Assembly (NCBI RefSeq): GCF_001704115.1 | Contig: NZ_CP016895.1 | Coordinates: forward strand, 930,001 to 994,000 | Origin: Acinetobacter larvae | GTDB lineage: Bacteria > Pseudomonadota > Gammaproteobacteria > Pseudomonadales > Moraxellaceae | Direction of reading: 5' to 3' | Length of the DNA stretch: 64,000 bases | Part shown: in pieces, positions 28,309 to 36,750 of the stretch | Position numbering within the stretch: position 1 is the stretch's first letter | How the letters are laid out: every line of letters begins with the position of its first letter | Program-made: the position numbers and the translations under genes | Notes under the pieces: generated by a model | What the model saw: the letters and a program-made list of their open reading frames with translations, nothing else | Databases searched by the model: none | What the model was told of the DNA's origin: nothing

Positions 28309-29033
28309 TGCGTGATTATTTTGATTATCCCATCCTCGGGGTATTGGGGGGGATGGGACCTGCGGCTACGGTAGATTTTCAACAACGTTTATTGAATATT
28401 CGTGCAGCAGAAAAAGACCAAGATCATTTGGCTGTGGTGACGTGGAACCATGCCGGGGTTCCAGACCGACAGTTGGCGATTCAGGGGCTAGGCGCTAGTC
28501 CTGTCGCCGCATTGCAGCATGGTATTCAGCAATTAATTCAAGCTGGTGCCGATAAAATCGCCATGCCTTGTAATACTGTGCATTATTGGCATGCCACCTT
28601 GCAACAACAGAGTACAGTCGATATTTTTAATATGATCGATTTGACCGTACAACAGGTTAAACAACAACACGGTACTAGCCAAAAAGTTGCCGTATTGGCG
28701 ACCTGTGGTGCATTGCAAACGGGGTTGTATCAGCATGCATTACAGCAGCAAGGAATCGACTTTATCTGTAATGATGCTGCTGAGATTGAAGACATCCTCA
28801 TGCCTGCAGTCTATGCAGTAAAAGCCAATCAGTTACAGCAAGCAGGCGAACAACTACATGATTTAGGGCAGCGTTTATTGGCGCGTGGTGCAGATTCGAT
28901 TATTTTAGCCTGTACAGAATTGCCGATTGCTTTGGCGGCAGTGGAGTCATCAATCTTGGCACAATGTTTTGATACAACACAGATTTTAGCTGAAGCGTGT
29001 GTGGCATGGTCGGATGATTATTACAACTGTTAA
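28308..29033 (+). CDS. Aspartate/glutamate racemase family protein
   Basis: A 241-residue cofactor-independent amino-acid racemase. It has both catalytic cysteines of the two-base mechanism: Cys88 in AMPCNTVHYW and Cys202 in LACTELPIA. The start GVLGGMGPAAT is a family hallmark. The ATG overlaps the stop codon of the preceding PLP lyase by one base (TAATG), so the two are translationally coupled. Context suggests it interconverts L- and D-forms of the imported substrate (aspartate analogue such as cysteate, or cysteine) so that the stereospecific lyase can use both. Substrate is inference. Confidence 0.82.
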   Translation: MRDYFDYPILGVLGGMGPAATVDFQQRLLNIRAAEKDQDHLAVVTWNHAGVPDRQLAIQGLGASPVAALQHGIQQLIQAGADKIAMPCNTVHYWHATLQQQSTVDIFNMIDLTVQQVKQQHGTSQKVAVLATCGALQTGLYQHALQQQGIDFICNDAAEIEDILMPAVYAVKANQLQQAGEQLHDLGQRLLARGADSIILACTELPIALAAVESSILAQCFDTTQILAEACVAWSDDYYNC

Positions 29034-29085
29034 AATATTTCAAAACCAAAAACATAATTATTGATAGGCATAGGCAATAAAAAGG

Positions 29086-29114
29086 CAATAAAAAACACCC
29101 ACCGAGGTGGGTGT
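29086..29114 (-). terminator. Terminator of the exoX-like gene (minus strand), possibly also the racemase
   Basis: ACACCCACC (29095-29103) pairs with GGTGGGTGT (29106-29114). Read on the minus strand it is followed by a six-T run. On the plus strand no U-tract follows. Confidence 0.75.
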
Positions 29115-29231
29115 AAGCTCATTCGTTAAAGGTATTCAAATGAAGTCTTATTAAACAATATTGTCTGCTCGTCGAATATTAGACTTTAGACCTATAGCGT
29201 TTAGTCGTAGTGTGATCACAGTATAATCATG

Positions 29232-29933
29232 CTAAAGGGTTTTAACCAAACTGGCTTCTAATGCCTTACGCAAGTATGGATCAAGCTCATCTTGTTTCAG
29301 TAACCATTGAATATAATCTGCTGGAAGTTCTGCAATTGCCGTGCCACGGTGTTTACCAAAACTCATGGTGCTTGGAATACGTGCTTGTTCAGATGCTTGG
29401 TAGAGCTGTTCGATATCTTCAATACCAAGTTCATGCACAATATGCATTAAGATATTGGCGGTTAAAATAATATCCGCATCTGCACGGTGTGCGCCGCGCA
29501 GCATATGTCTGGCTTGTTCACTGCCTTGGCTAATTTGATAGATTAAAGCCGAAATATTATGTGCTTCAGCATCTGGCCAAACTTTGCGGGCTAAGGCTAA
29601 GGTACAAATGGCTTTTAAGGGTTGGGTATTGACGCCACAACGCTCAATAGCACGGATATCATAATCTACATTGTGACCAATAATATACTGTGTTTCGCTA
29701 GGCAGACGGAAACTATTATATGACGGTTGTCCGACCAGATCCGAGGCTAAAATATGGTGTACCGCCATTGCTGCATAAGAAATTTTTTGATCACCAATTG
29801 CATAAAGTTGATCAAAGATTTTACTTCGATCTAGGCTTAAGCGACCGTGCTGAATCTCGATGGGAGCATAGGCGATTTCAATGGGTAAACCGTTTAAACA
29901 ATTTGTTTCTGTGTCCAAAATAATGGCTTGCAT
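29232..29933 (-). CDS. ExoX-like DnaQ-family 3'-5' exonuclease
   Basis: A 233-residue DEDDh-type exonuclease. DTETN at residues 6-10 supplies the first acidic pair, GHNVDYDIRA near 105 the second, and HRADADIILT near 160 the His-Asp motif. A C-terminal mini-domain, SFGKHRGTAIAELPADYIQW, matches the DUF3820/ExoX C-terminal type found in E. coli exodeoxyribonuclease X. ATG 29933 is chosen by AGG about 10 bp upstream and the direct start MQAIILDTETN. Probable role in DNA repair or RNA/DNA end trimming. Confidence 0.85.
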   Translation of the reverse strand: MQAIILDTETNCLNGLPIEIAYAPIEIQHGRLSLDRSKIFDQLYAIGDQKISYAAMAVHHILASDLVGQPSYNSFRLPSETQYIIGHNVDYDIRAIERCGVNTQPLKAICTLALARKVWPDAEAHNISALIYQISQGSEQARHMLRGAHRADADIILTANILMHIVHELGIEDIEQLYQASEQARIPSTMSFGKHRGTAIAELPADYIQWLLKQDELDPYLRKALEASLVKTL

Positions 29934-30197
29934 AATATGATGCCTATCGTCAATCAAGCTAAAAAATAAAGTATCAAACTGCCTAATTTACCTGATGCAA
30001 TCCAGCGCGACAAATATTTGTGTAAGAGAGAAAATGATAGAACAATTTAAATTCAATGCTTGTTTGATTTTAAATCAAATTTAACGCAATTTTATTGAAA
30101 AGGGATTCAAGTTCATTCTGTTAAATGATCAAGTTCATGCTACAATGTGCTCCAGTTTGAGCAAGGCTACTAATGCCCAATTAATAGGATTTCGCCA

Positions 30198-31451
30198 ATG
30201 TTTGCCAATATCTCCATTTCTGAATTTGATCCAGAATTAGCGAAAGCAATTGCTGCCGAAGATGTGCGTCAAGAAGCACATATCGAGTTAATTGCCTCTG
30301 AAAACTATTGTTCACCAGCAGTGATGGAGGCTCAAGGGTCTAAGCTCACCAATAAATATGCAGAAGGTTATCCTGGCAAACGCTATTATGGCGGTTGTGA
30401 ATATGTCGACGTGATTGAACAATTGGCGATTGATCGTGCGAAAGCATTGTTTGGCGCAGACTATGCCAACGTACAGCCGCATGCTGGTTCACAAGCGAAC
30501 TCTGCGGTCTATCTTGCATTATTAAATCCTGGTGATACCGTATTAGGCATGAGCTTGGCGCATGGTGGTCACTTAACCCATGGTGCCAAAGTAAGCTTTT
30601 CCGGTAAAACTTACAATGCGGTTCAGTATGGTCTAAACCCAGAAACTGGCGAAATCGATTACGAAGAAGTCGAGCGCTTAGCACTTGAGCACAAACCCCG
30701 TATGATTGTTGCTGGTTTCTCTGCATATAGTCAAATTGTGGATTGGCAACGTTTCCGTGACATTGCAGACAAAGTTGGTGCTTATTTATTTGTAGATATG
30801 GCACATGTTGCTGGTCTTGTCGCTGCTGGTGTTTATCCTAGCCCGGTACAAATTGCTGATGTCACCACGACAACAACGCATAAAACTTTACGTGGTCCAC
30901 GTTCTGGTCTAATCTTGGCTAAAGCCAATGAAGAGATTGAGAAAAAACTACAATCAGCGGTATTCCCTGGTAACCAAGGTGGTCCATTGGTACATGCTGT
31001 TGCGGCAAAAGCGATTTGTTTTAAAGAAGCGATGTCACCAGAATACAAAGCCTACCAACAACAAGTAGTCAAAAATGCGCAGGCGATGGCTAAAGTTTTG
31101 ATTGAACGTGGCTACGATGTGGTATCTGGTGGAACAGAAAACCATCTTTTCCTCTTGTCATTGATCAAACAAGATATTACTGGTAAAGATGCGGATGCTT
31201 GGTTAGGTGCAGCACATATTACAGTGAACAAAAACTCAGTTCCAAATGATCCACGTTCGCCATTTGTGACTTCTGGTATTCGTATTGGTACACCAGCAGT
31301 GACAACACGTGGTTTTGCTGAAGCTGAAGTGATTGAATTGGCAGGTTGGATTGCTGACATTCTCGATAGCAAAGGTGATCAAGCCAGCATTGAGGCGGTG
31401 AAAGAAAAAGTAACTGCACTGTGTGCGAAATTTCCTGTTTATGCAAAATAA
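30198..31451 (+). CDS. glyA: Serine hydroxymethyltransferase
   Basis: PLP enzyme converting serine and tetrahydrofolate to glycine and methylene-tetrahydrofolate, the main one-carbon source for purines and thymidylate. The 417-residue protein equals the E. coli length. The PLP lysine is Lys229 in [26 protein letters not shown] near 29 and [14 protein letters not shown] near 58 are the highly conserved substrate-site segments. It is monocistronic with its own terminator. The 240 bp upstream hold the promoter; no glycine riboswitch or clear hairpin is visible. Confidence 0.98.
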   Translation: MFANISISEFDPELAKAIAAEDVRQEAHIELIASENYCSPAVMEAQGSKLTNKYAEGYPGKRYYGGCEYVDVIEQLAIDRAKALFGADYANVQPHAGSQANSAVYLALLNPGDTVLGMSLAHGGHLTHGAKVSFSGKTYNAVQYGLNPETGEIDYEEVERLALEHKPRMIVAGFSAYSQIVDWQRFRDIADKVGAYLFVDMAHVAGLVAAGVYPSPVQIADVTTTTTHKTLRGPRSGLILAKANEEIEKKLQSAVFPGNQGGPLVHAVAAKAICFKEAMSPEYKAYQQQVVKNAQAMAKVLIERGYDVVSGGTENHLFLLSLIKQDITGKDADAWLGAAHITVNKNSVPNDPRSPFVTSGIRIGTPAVTTRGFAEAEVIELAGWIADILDSKGDQASIEAVKEKVTALCAKFPVYAK

Positions 31452-31465
31452 ACACTGAACTTGAG

Positions 31466-31493
31466 AAAGCCTCCTCAAGGGAGGCTTTTTTTA
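31466..31493 (+). terminator. Intrinsic terminator of glyA
   Basis: AAAGCCTCC (31466-31474) pairs with GGAGGCTTT (31480-31488) and is followed by a T-run. Confidence 0.9.
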
Positions 31494-31785
31494 TGAGACC
31501 TGAAATAGGGCTGTAGGGGGCTAATCCATACTTGCAAGATTTGCAGGTTTTAGCTTTTAATCAATTGTAATGCGCTACAGGACTGGCGGAATCGTGTTTT
31601 TGATGATTCATATATGCATGCTTTGTCGCAATACTTTAAGATGCCAGCGTTTGCACGGTGGATATCTAGGCTACTGCTGACAAACTGAGTTGTTGCTTAG
31701 ATTCAAATATATTGGATTGCTTCTGAACAGATTGCTTTTCAACCATATGTTATGACTCAAAGCATAATTTTTAGGAACTAGATCT
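31494..31785. other. Intergenic region glyA / rnk
   Basis: About 290 bp after the glyA terminator with no supported gene and no notable hairpin. It presumably contains the rnk promoter. Confidence 0.4.
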
Positions 31786-32190
31786 ATGAGTAAACCAAAT
31801 ATTGTTATTTCATCGCAGGATTTAAATCGTTTACAAAGTATGCTTGACCATCAAGCACAACTCTCCGTAACGATGGAACATTTAGAAGATGAGTTGGCGC
31901 GTGCGGATGTGGTTGAGCCACAAGATGTTCCAAGTAATGTGGTCACTATGAATGCACGGGTATTGATTACCATTGCACCGGCTGTAGAACCTACAGAAAT
32001 TACTTTGGTCTATCCACATGACTTTAAAGGTGAGAAAGGTCAAGTCAACGTATTGGCACCTGTCGGGGCAGCAATTTTAGGTTTGGCAGAAGGACAACAA
32101 ATTGAATGGCCACAACCAGATGGTCATTTGATGAAAATAAAAATTGAAAAAGTGACTTATCAGCCTGAACGTGAAGGTAATTTTTTATAA
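31786..32190 (+). CDS. rnk: Rnk-type regulator of nucleoside diphosphate kinase (GreA-like C-terminal domain)
   Basis: A 134-residue protein with a short N-terminal helical hairpin (residues about 10-45) and a GreA/GreB-like C-terminal domain ending with VLAPVGAAILGLAEGQQIEW. Rnk proteins bind RNA polymerase but lack the long cleavage-stimulating coiled coil, fitting the short helical region here. The 54 bp before the start include AGGAACTAGATCT as ribosome binding site. The gene is convergent with the DUF3106 gene and the two are separated by a perfect hairpin. Confidence 0.85.
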   Translation: MSKPNIVISSQDLNRLQSMLDHQAQLSVTMEHLEDELARADVVEPQDVPSNVVTMNARVLITIAPAVEPTEITLVYPHDFKGEKGQVNVLAPVGAAILGLAEGQQIEWPQPDGHLMKIKIEKVTYQPEREGNFL

Positions 32191-32205
32191 TAAATCACAT
32201 CGACT

Positions 32206-32239
32206 GTATAGGCATTGCACCTTGATGCAATGCCTATAC
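32206..32239. repeat. Perfect 14-bp hairpin between convergent rnk and DUF3106 genes
   Basis: GTATAGGCATTGCA (32206-32219) and its exact complement (32226-32239) enclose CCTTGA. Neither flank has a T-run, so it is not a classical intrinsic terminator, but it lies 16 bp after the rnk stop codon. Confidence 0.85.
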
Positions 32240-32340
32240 CAAGTCGGAGGATTTGCCCCCTTAATTGATATGTTGTTGGATCAAAATAGTTTGATCTATA
32301 GATCCATCGGACCCACAGAAACAATTACCTTCATCTTAGT

Positions 32341-32736
32341 CTAGTTTTGGACGTTATATTTCTTTAAATAATAAGCACGAATTTCAGCACGTTGTTCTGC
32401 TGTGGTGGCTTGCTGAAGTTTTTGTTTGAGTGTATTGCGTTCAGTGGTGCTCATTTTTTGCCATGCTTCGCGCATATTTTGTTTTTCTTGCTCAGGCAGC
32501 TGATTGAACCAATCCATTTTTTGTTGTAAATCTTGGCTTTGATCGACCTTAATTTCTTTTAAATCTTGATAACGCTTGATCAGAAGATACTGTTCTTGTT
32601 CAGACAGTTTATTCCAGTTATCGTTGATTTGGCTGTCAGTACTGTCGGAAAGCGTCCAGAAGCGCTCCAAACCAGCAAAGCTGGTTTGGAGGAAACTGCA
32701 GAAACACAATGCAAAAACAATTTTTTTAGCTGCCAT
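32341..32736 (-). CDS. DUF3106-type periplasmic protein
   Basis: A 131-residue exported protein with a short signal peptide (KKIVFALCFCSFLQTSFAG). The mature part consists of repeating helical modules with the pattern W..L...E...L..R (NWNKLSEQEQYLLIKRYQDL, WFNQLPEQEKQNMREAWQKM), which fits DUF3106. ATG 32736 is preferred over the TTG at 32757. It overlaps the preceding membrane-protein gene by 11 bp, and both follow an ECF sigma gene, a three-gene order also seen in other proteobacteria. It could be a periplasmic stress sensor, by analogy only. Confidence 0.7.
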   Translation of the reverse strand: MAAKKIVFALCFCSFLQTSFAGLERFWTLSDSTDSQINDNWNKLSEQEQYLLIKRYQDLKEIKVDQSQDLQQKMDWFNQLPEQEKQNMREAWQKMSTTERNTLKQKLQQATTAEQRAEIRAYYLKKYNVQN

Positions 32737-33049
32737 GGTTTGGTTTTTCCTCACCAAAGACTGCCAACATTTCTAAATCTTCAACCATTTGTGGTGAAAG
32801 TTTTGGCGCAACGGCAACTTGTTGATCATAGCCGGTACTGTTCATATCAATGGCACTCGGCAGGATGGCAATGCCCATGATGGCAGCGGCAACAGCGAAA
32901 CCGGTGAGCTTCCAGCTGCTATAGCTGGCTTTGTTTTCACCATGAACACGATGCATCACTTGCTGAATCAGCAAATTTTTGTGTTGATGATTATTGGCGA
33001 GCTCATCCAATTTGGACGTAATTTGTTTATTAAAATCATCATTCTTCAT
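32726..33049 (-). CDS. Small single-pass membrane protein, putative anti-sigma factor
   Basis: A 107-residue protein with a charged N-terminal cytoplasmic part (1-45), one transmembrane helix (about 48-66, LTGFAVAAAIMGIAILPSA) and a short periplasmic C-terminus. It resembles the DUF3619-like partner that follows an ECF sigma gene in other proteobacteria. Its start overlaps the sigma gene end by 11 bp and its end overlaps the DUF3106 gene by 11 bp, so the three are made together. An anti-sigma role is inferred from context and topology; no zinc-binding anti-sigma motif (HxxxCxxC) is present. Confidence 0.6.
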   Translation of the reverse strand: MKNDDFNKQITSKLDELANNHQHKNLLIQQVMHRVHGENKASYSSWKLTGFAVAAAIMGIAILPSAIDMNSTGYDQQVAVAPKLSPQMVEDLEMLAVFGEEKPNHGS

Positions 33050-33683
33050 CAGATGATCCTCTCAAATACGGATTTAAATGAGATAAGGTTTTTCTTAAAC
33101 CTTGTATTGCGCGGTGGTAATGCGTTTTTACACTGCCTTCAGAACAATTCATAATTTGTGCTGTGGTTTGCGTGTCAAAACCTTCCCAAGCGCGCAGCAT
33201 AAAAGCTTGTTGTTGACGTGTTGGCAGCTGTGCAATCGCTTCGCGGATTTCTTCTACAGTCACCGCCTGATCTAAAAAGGCTAGCGGGTTCGGGGTGCTG
33301 TCATCGACCACATCAATGATGGCATCTTCTTCGTCATCATCGAGGCTTACTTTACGAAAAAAAGAAAAAGGCGAAGCACGGCGTGCTTCTTTACGCCGCC
33401 AATCTTGTAGTTTGTTATTGAGTATGGTGTAAAACAGGGGATACCATTCTTCAGTACTTTTATCTGCATAAGAGCGATGCAGCGAAATAAAAGCTTCTTG
33501 CACCAGATCCATGGCAATGCCTTGCTGTCCAGATGTAGCACTTTCCATCATCACCAAGGCACGACCCGTCACATCCTGCATGAAAAACTTCAGGCGTTGT
33601 TCGACATTGCTCGAATGAGCAGTGTCTGTTTCAGACTGTGCATGTTTCGGTGCTAAATCCATAGCGATGGAAAATCCCGACAT
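33039..33683 (-). CDS. ECF-type RNA polymerase sigma factor
   Basis: A 214-residue sigma-70-family protein with regions 2 and 4 only. Region 2 starts near residue 55 with GIAMDLVQEAFISLHRSYAD. Region 4 (about 145-200) carries the helix-turn-helix AQIMNCSEGSVKTHYHRAIQ. An acidic linker (DDDEEDAIIDVVDDS) lies between them. It heads an overlapping operon with a membrane protein and a DUF3106 protein, which suggests envelope-linked control. The regulon and inducing signal are unknown. Confidence 0.88.
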   Translation of the reverse strand: MSGFSIAMDLAPKHAQSETDTAHSSNVEQRLKFFMQDVTGRALVMMESATSGQQGIAMDLVQEAFISLHRSYADKSTEEWYPLFYTILNNKLQDWRRKEARRASPFSFFRKVSLDDDEEDAIIDVVDDSTPNPLAFLDQAVTVEEIREAIAQLPTRQQQAFMLRAWEGFDTQTTAQIMNCSEGSVKTHYHRAIQGLRKTLSHLNPYLRGSSDEE

Positions 33684-33822
33684 TGGGTACCCACCAATTG
33701 TTTTTAATCGTTATCTATAAAACGCTCAAATGGTGGGTTCGGTTGACAAGTAAATCAAGTATTTTTAATAGTGTATATGATTTTATCGCGGCTGCGATGC
33801 TGTTTTAAAGTAATTTAACCAA

Positions 33823-34599
33823 TCACAGGCGCTGTCTGACCATTTCAAACATGCAAACAGAGCCAGCTATGGCAACGTTTAGTGATTCTTGACCACCAGG
33901 TTGTGGAATAGTCACTGCTTGTGCATGGGCGAGAGCATAATCTGAAACGCCTTGACCTTCATTGCCCAAAATCCAAACACAGGCACGGCTTAGATCTAGG
34001 CTATATAGACTTTGGGCTTGCTCTAAACTGGTGACATAGACTGGGATTTTAAATTGTGCCAAAGCGACCTCAAGCGCGATATGCTCGTAGCACTGTAAAG
34101 CAAAATGAGCACCCATTCCCGCACGTAATACCCGAGGTGACCAGAGTGCTGCAGAGCCTGTAGTGGTTAGAATTTGCTGAATGCCAGCTGCCGCTGCTGA
34201 ACGCAACAAGGTACCGACATTGCCGGGATCTTGTATGTTTTCTAAAATCAGGGTGTCTGCTTGGGGATCAAAAGCATGTTGATGGCGTGGTATGTCAATG
34301 ACTGCCATACAGGCAATACTGGTGCCCAAGGTACTGAGTTCTTTATAGAGTGCTTCACTGATAACAAAGATATGACCGTTATAGTGTTGTTGTATTTTTT
34401 CAAAATCGGCATGTGTTAGAGCATGCTCGGTAGTATATAAAGCATGCAGATGAGAATGCTGTTCGAGCCAAGCAAGGCAAAGATGGGTGCCTTCGAGTAC
34501 GGTTTGCTGCTGTTTTTTACGATAGGCTGCTTGTTGAATAAGCGCACGTAAATGTTTAATTTTAGGATTATCTTTGGATGCGATAAATTGGACAGACAT
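33823..34599 (-). CDS. TrmH/SpoU-family RNA 2'-O-methyltransferase
   Basis: A 258-residue SPOUT enzyme with an N-terminal substrate-binding domain (1-100, beginning IASKDNPKIKHLRALIQQ) and the catalytic domain. The three SpoU motifs are visible: ENIQDPGNVGTLLRSAAAAG, ILGNEGQGVSD and IPQPGGQESLNVAIAGS. The closest well-known relatives methylate rRNA or tRNA riboses; the target nucleotide here cannot be read from the sequence. It is a single gene between the ECF operon and fbp. Confidence 0.85.
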   Translation of the reverse strand: MSVQFIASKDNPKIKHLRALIQQAAYRKKQQQTVLEGTHLCLAWLEQHSHLHALYTTEHALTHADFEKIQQHYNGHIFVISEALYKELSTLGTSIACMAVIDIPRHQHAFDPQADTLILENIQDPGNVGTLLRSAAAAGIQQILTTTGSAALWSPRVLRAGMGAHFALQCYEHIALEVALAQFKIPVYVTSLEQAQSLYSLDLSRACVWILGNEGQGVSDYALAHAQAVTIPQPGGQESLNVAIAGSVCMFEMVRQRL

Positions 34600-34670
34600 A
34601 AAACCTCAGCACATGCATTGGGTCGAGCTCACCAATGCATGTAGACATGTAGATATGAAACAACTAAAAA

Positions 34671-35642
34671 TTATTGATGATAGCTTTGTACTAAGTCCAC
34701 TTCATTTTTAGAACCAATCACCACAGGAACACGTTGGTGTAATTCTGTCGGTTGAATATCTAAAATACGAACACGACCTGTATTGGCAGCACCACCGGCT
34801 TGTTCAATGAGTAAGCTCATCGGGTTTGCTTCATACATTAAGCGTAGACGACCGGCTTTATTGGGGTCTTTGCTGTCATAAGGATATAAAAATATACCAC
34901 TACGACATAAAATACGATGGATATCACCGACCATACAAGCAACCCAACGCATATTAAAGTCTTTGCCGCGTGCTCCGGTTTTACCTGCCTGTAATTCAGC
35001 GATATAGCGTTGTACAGGGGCTTCCCAATGACGTTGATTGGATGCATTGATGGCAAATTCTTTGGTGTCAGCAGCCACTTGAATATTTTCGCTGGTTAAC
35101 AAAAATTGTTGGCTTTTTAGGTCATAGGTAAATGCAAAAACACCTTGTCCTAGGGTCAATACCAGCATGGTGGATGGACCATAGAGCACGTAACCCGCTG
35201 CAACTTGGGCATGGCCTGCTTGTAAAAAGTCTTCTGCCTGCGCATCTGCATGGATGCTAGGTAAAATCGAAAAAATTGTACCGACACACATATTGATGTC
35301 GATGTTGCTTGACCCATCTAGTGGATCAAACAATACCAGATATTCACCACCATGCTGTGCTGGGGTAAATTCATCGAGTTCTTCTGATGCTAAACCTGCA
35401 ACATGTGGATTATTTTGTAATGCCTCAATGAGATAGTCATTGGAAATAACATCTAATTTCTTTTGCGTTTCACCTTGCACATTTTCGTGCTCAGCACTTC
35501 CCAATACGCCAGCCAAGGCACCTTGCTGTAAGGCAAGGTCAATTTTTTGACAGGTTGCTGCAATGCCGAGTAGAACATTGTTGAGTTGGGGGGTGCTGTT
35601 CCCGTGTTGTTCTAGAAACTGGGAAAGGGTGCGATATGACAT
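34671..35642 (-). CDS. fbp: Fructose-1,6-bisphosphatase class I
   Basis: Gluconeogenic enzyme hydrolysing fructose 1,6-bisphosphate to fructose 6-phosphate. The 323-residue protein has the metal-binding DPLDGSSN motif at residues 106-113 and the [24 protein letters not shown] sugar-binding region ([15 protein letters not shown]) near 265. ATG 35642 is chosen by GGAG nine bases upstream and the start [10 protein letters not shown]; the frame opens 11 codons earlier. Gluconeogenesis is essential for an organism living on organic acids, consistent with KgtP in the same window. Confidence 0.95.
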   Translation of the reverse strand: MSYRTLSQFLEQHGNSTPQLNNVLLGIAATCQKIDLALQQGALAGVLGSAEHENVQGETQKKLDVISNDYLIEALQNNPHVAGLASEELDEFTPAQHGGEYLVLFDPLDGSSNIDINMCVGTIFSILPSIHADAQAEDFLQAGHAQVAAGYVLYGPSTMLVLTLGQGVFAFTYDLKSQQFLLTSENIQVAADTKEFAINASNQRHWEAPVQRYIAELQAGKTGARGKDFNMRWVACMVGDIHRILCRSGIFLYPYDSKDPNKAGRLRLMYEANPMSLLIEQAGGAANTGRVRILDIQPTELHQRVPVVIGSKNEVDLVQSYHQ

Positions 35643-35825
35643 AAACAAAATGCTCCAAATCAGCTTTAATATCATGAAAATTTAAATATGTGGCTATTCT
35701 AGTGGAGTTGTGCAGAAAATAGAAATAATCCCTGACGATTAATGCTACTTTTAACGTTGCAATCTTATATTAAGCTGCTATCTTGCAAAGAGAGGTGGTG
35801 TATTACGGTTACAAGGAGTCCGGTA

Positions 35826-36029
35826 ATGACAATTAAAAAATTTGAACCAATGCCAAGTGCAAATGAAGAAATTGATATGCGTGATATTGATGAAGAGCAT
35901 ATCAAGGCAGCATGGAAAGATTATGAGGCGAAGCCTGAATACAAAAAGTTTAACAAGCATGATTTGATTGAGTCTTTACAAGCACCAGCGTCTGAAGATG
36001 GTGTTTCAGAGCAAACTCAAAAGTCTTAA
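35826..36029 (+). CDS. Conserved small hypothetical protein
   Basis: A 67-residue soluble, acidic protein (start MTIKKFEPMPSANEEIDMRD). A perfect AAGGAG lies 9 bp before the ATG, which strongly supports translation. It has no signal peptide, membrane segment or cysteine. I do not recognise a function. It is a lone plus-strand gene in a mostly minus-strand stretch, followed by a strong bidirectional terminator. Confidence 0.7.
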   Translation: MTIKKFEPMPSANEEIDMRDIDEEHIKAAWKDYEAKPEYKKFNKHDLIESLQAPASEDGVSEQTQKS

Positions 36030-36100
36030 TGCTTGTGACCATGCTCTGAAAAGGTGATCTCTAAAGAGCTGATCGCAAGATCTCAACACTGAGCTGTCCA

Positions 36101-36136
36101 AACAAAAAACGCCAAATCAATTCGGCGTTTTTTGTT
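36101..36136. terminator. Bidirectional terminator, small gene / pal
   Basis: A 13-bp perfect stem (36101-36113 with 36124-36136) has A-rich and T-rich arms and serves both convergent transcripts. Confidence 0.9.
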
Positions 36137-36151
36137 GTCTTGATCAAAGCA

Positions 36152-36724
36152 TTATTTTAATAGCGGGGGTACTGCTTCATAGTTAAGCTCTACACGGCGG
36201 TTTTCTTTCCATGCTGCTTCATTATGACCTGGGTTGACAGGCATTTCTTTACCATAGCTGACTGCTTCTAATTGATTTGGACTAACGCCATTACTAATCA
36301 AGAAACTTTGTACTGCTTTGGCACGACGTTCACCCAACGCCATGTTGTATTCACGAGTACCACGTTCATCGGTATGTCCTGTCAATGCCAGTTTAGAGTT
36401 AAAGTTTGCCAACAAGAACTGTGCATGCGCTTGTAGTGTTTGATAGTCTTCGTTTGATAACTCACTACTATCGAAACCAAAGTGTACGACTCGTTTAGCC
36501 AAAAACGCTTTATTGGCTTCAGTCACCCCTTTTGCTGAGGCACCAGCGAGGTTTTGCGCATTTAGTGCTGCATCTTCGCTTAAGCCATCAGTACTGACCG
36601 TGGTACCCGGATTGCCCCCAGTTACCCCAGTGCTAATTTCTGCTGCAGGTTTACGACTTGCACAACCGGTCATGACCAGGCTAACTGCAAGTAAGGGTAG
36701 AGTAAGGTATTTTAACATTTGCAT
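36152..36724 (-). CDS. pal: Peptidoglycan-associated lipoprotein Pal
   Basis: Outer-membrane lipoprotein that binds peptidoglycan and TolB. The 190-residue precursor has a lipoprotein signal with the acylated cysteine at residue 21 (VMTGC), a linker, and the OmpA-like domain (about 80-190) with the peptidoglycan-binding LTGHTDERGTREYNMALGER. GGAG lies 6 bp before the ATG at 36724. It is the last gene of the tol-pal operon, 26 bp after tolB, and is followed by a terminator. Confidence 0.96.
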   Translation of the reverse strand: MQMLKYLTLPLLAVSLVMTGCASRKPAAEISTGVTGGNPGTTVSTDGLSEDAALNAQNLAGASAKGVTEANKAFLAKRVVHFGFDSSELSNEDYQTLQAHAQFLLANFNSKLALTGHTDERGTREYNMALGERRAKAVQSFLISNGVSPNQLEAVSYGKEMPVNPGHNEAAWKENRRVELNYEAVPPLLK

Positions 36725-36750
36725 CGTGATCTCCAGAACACTGATTGTAG

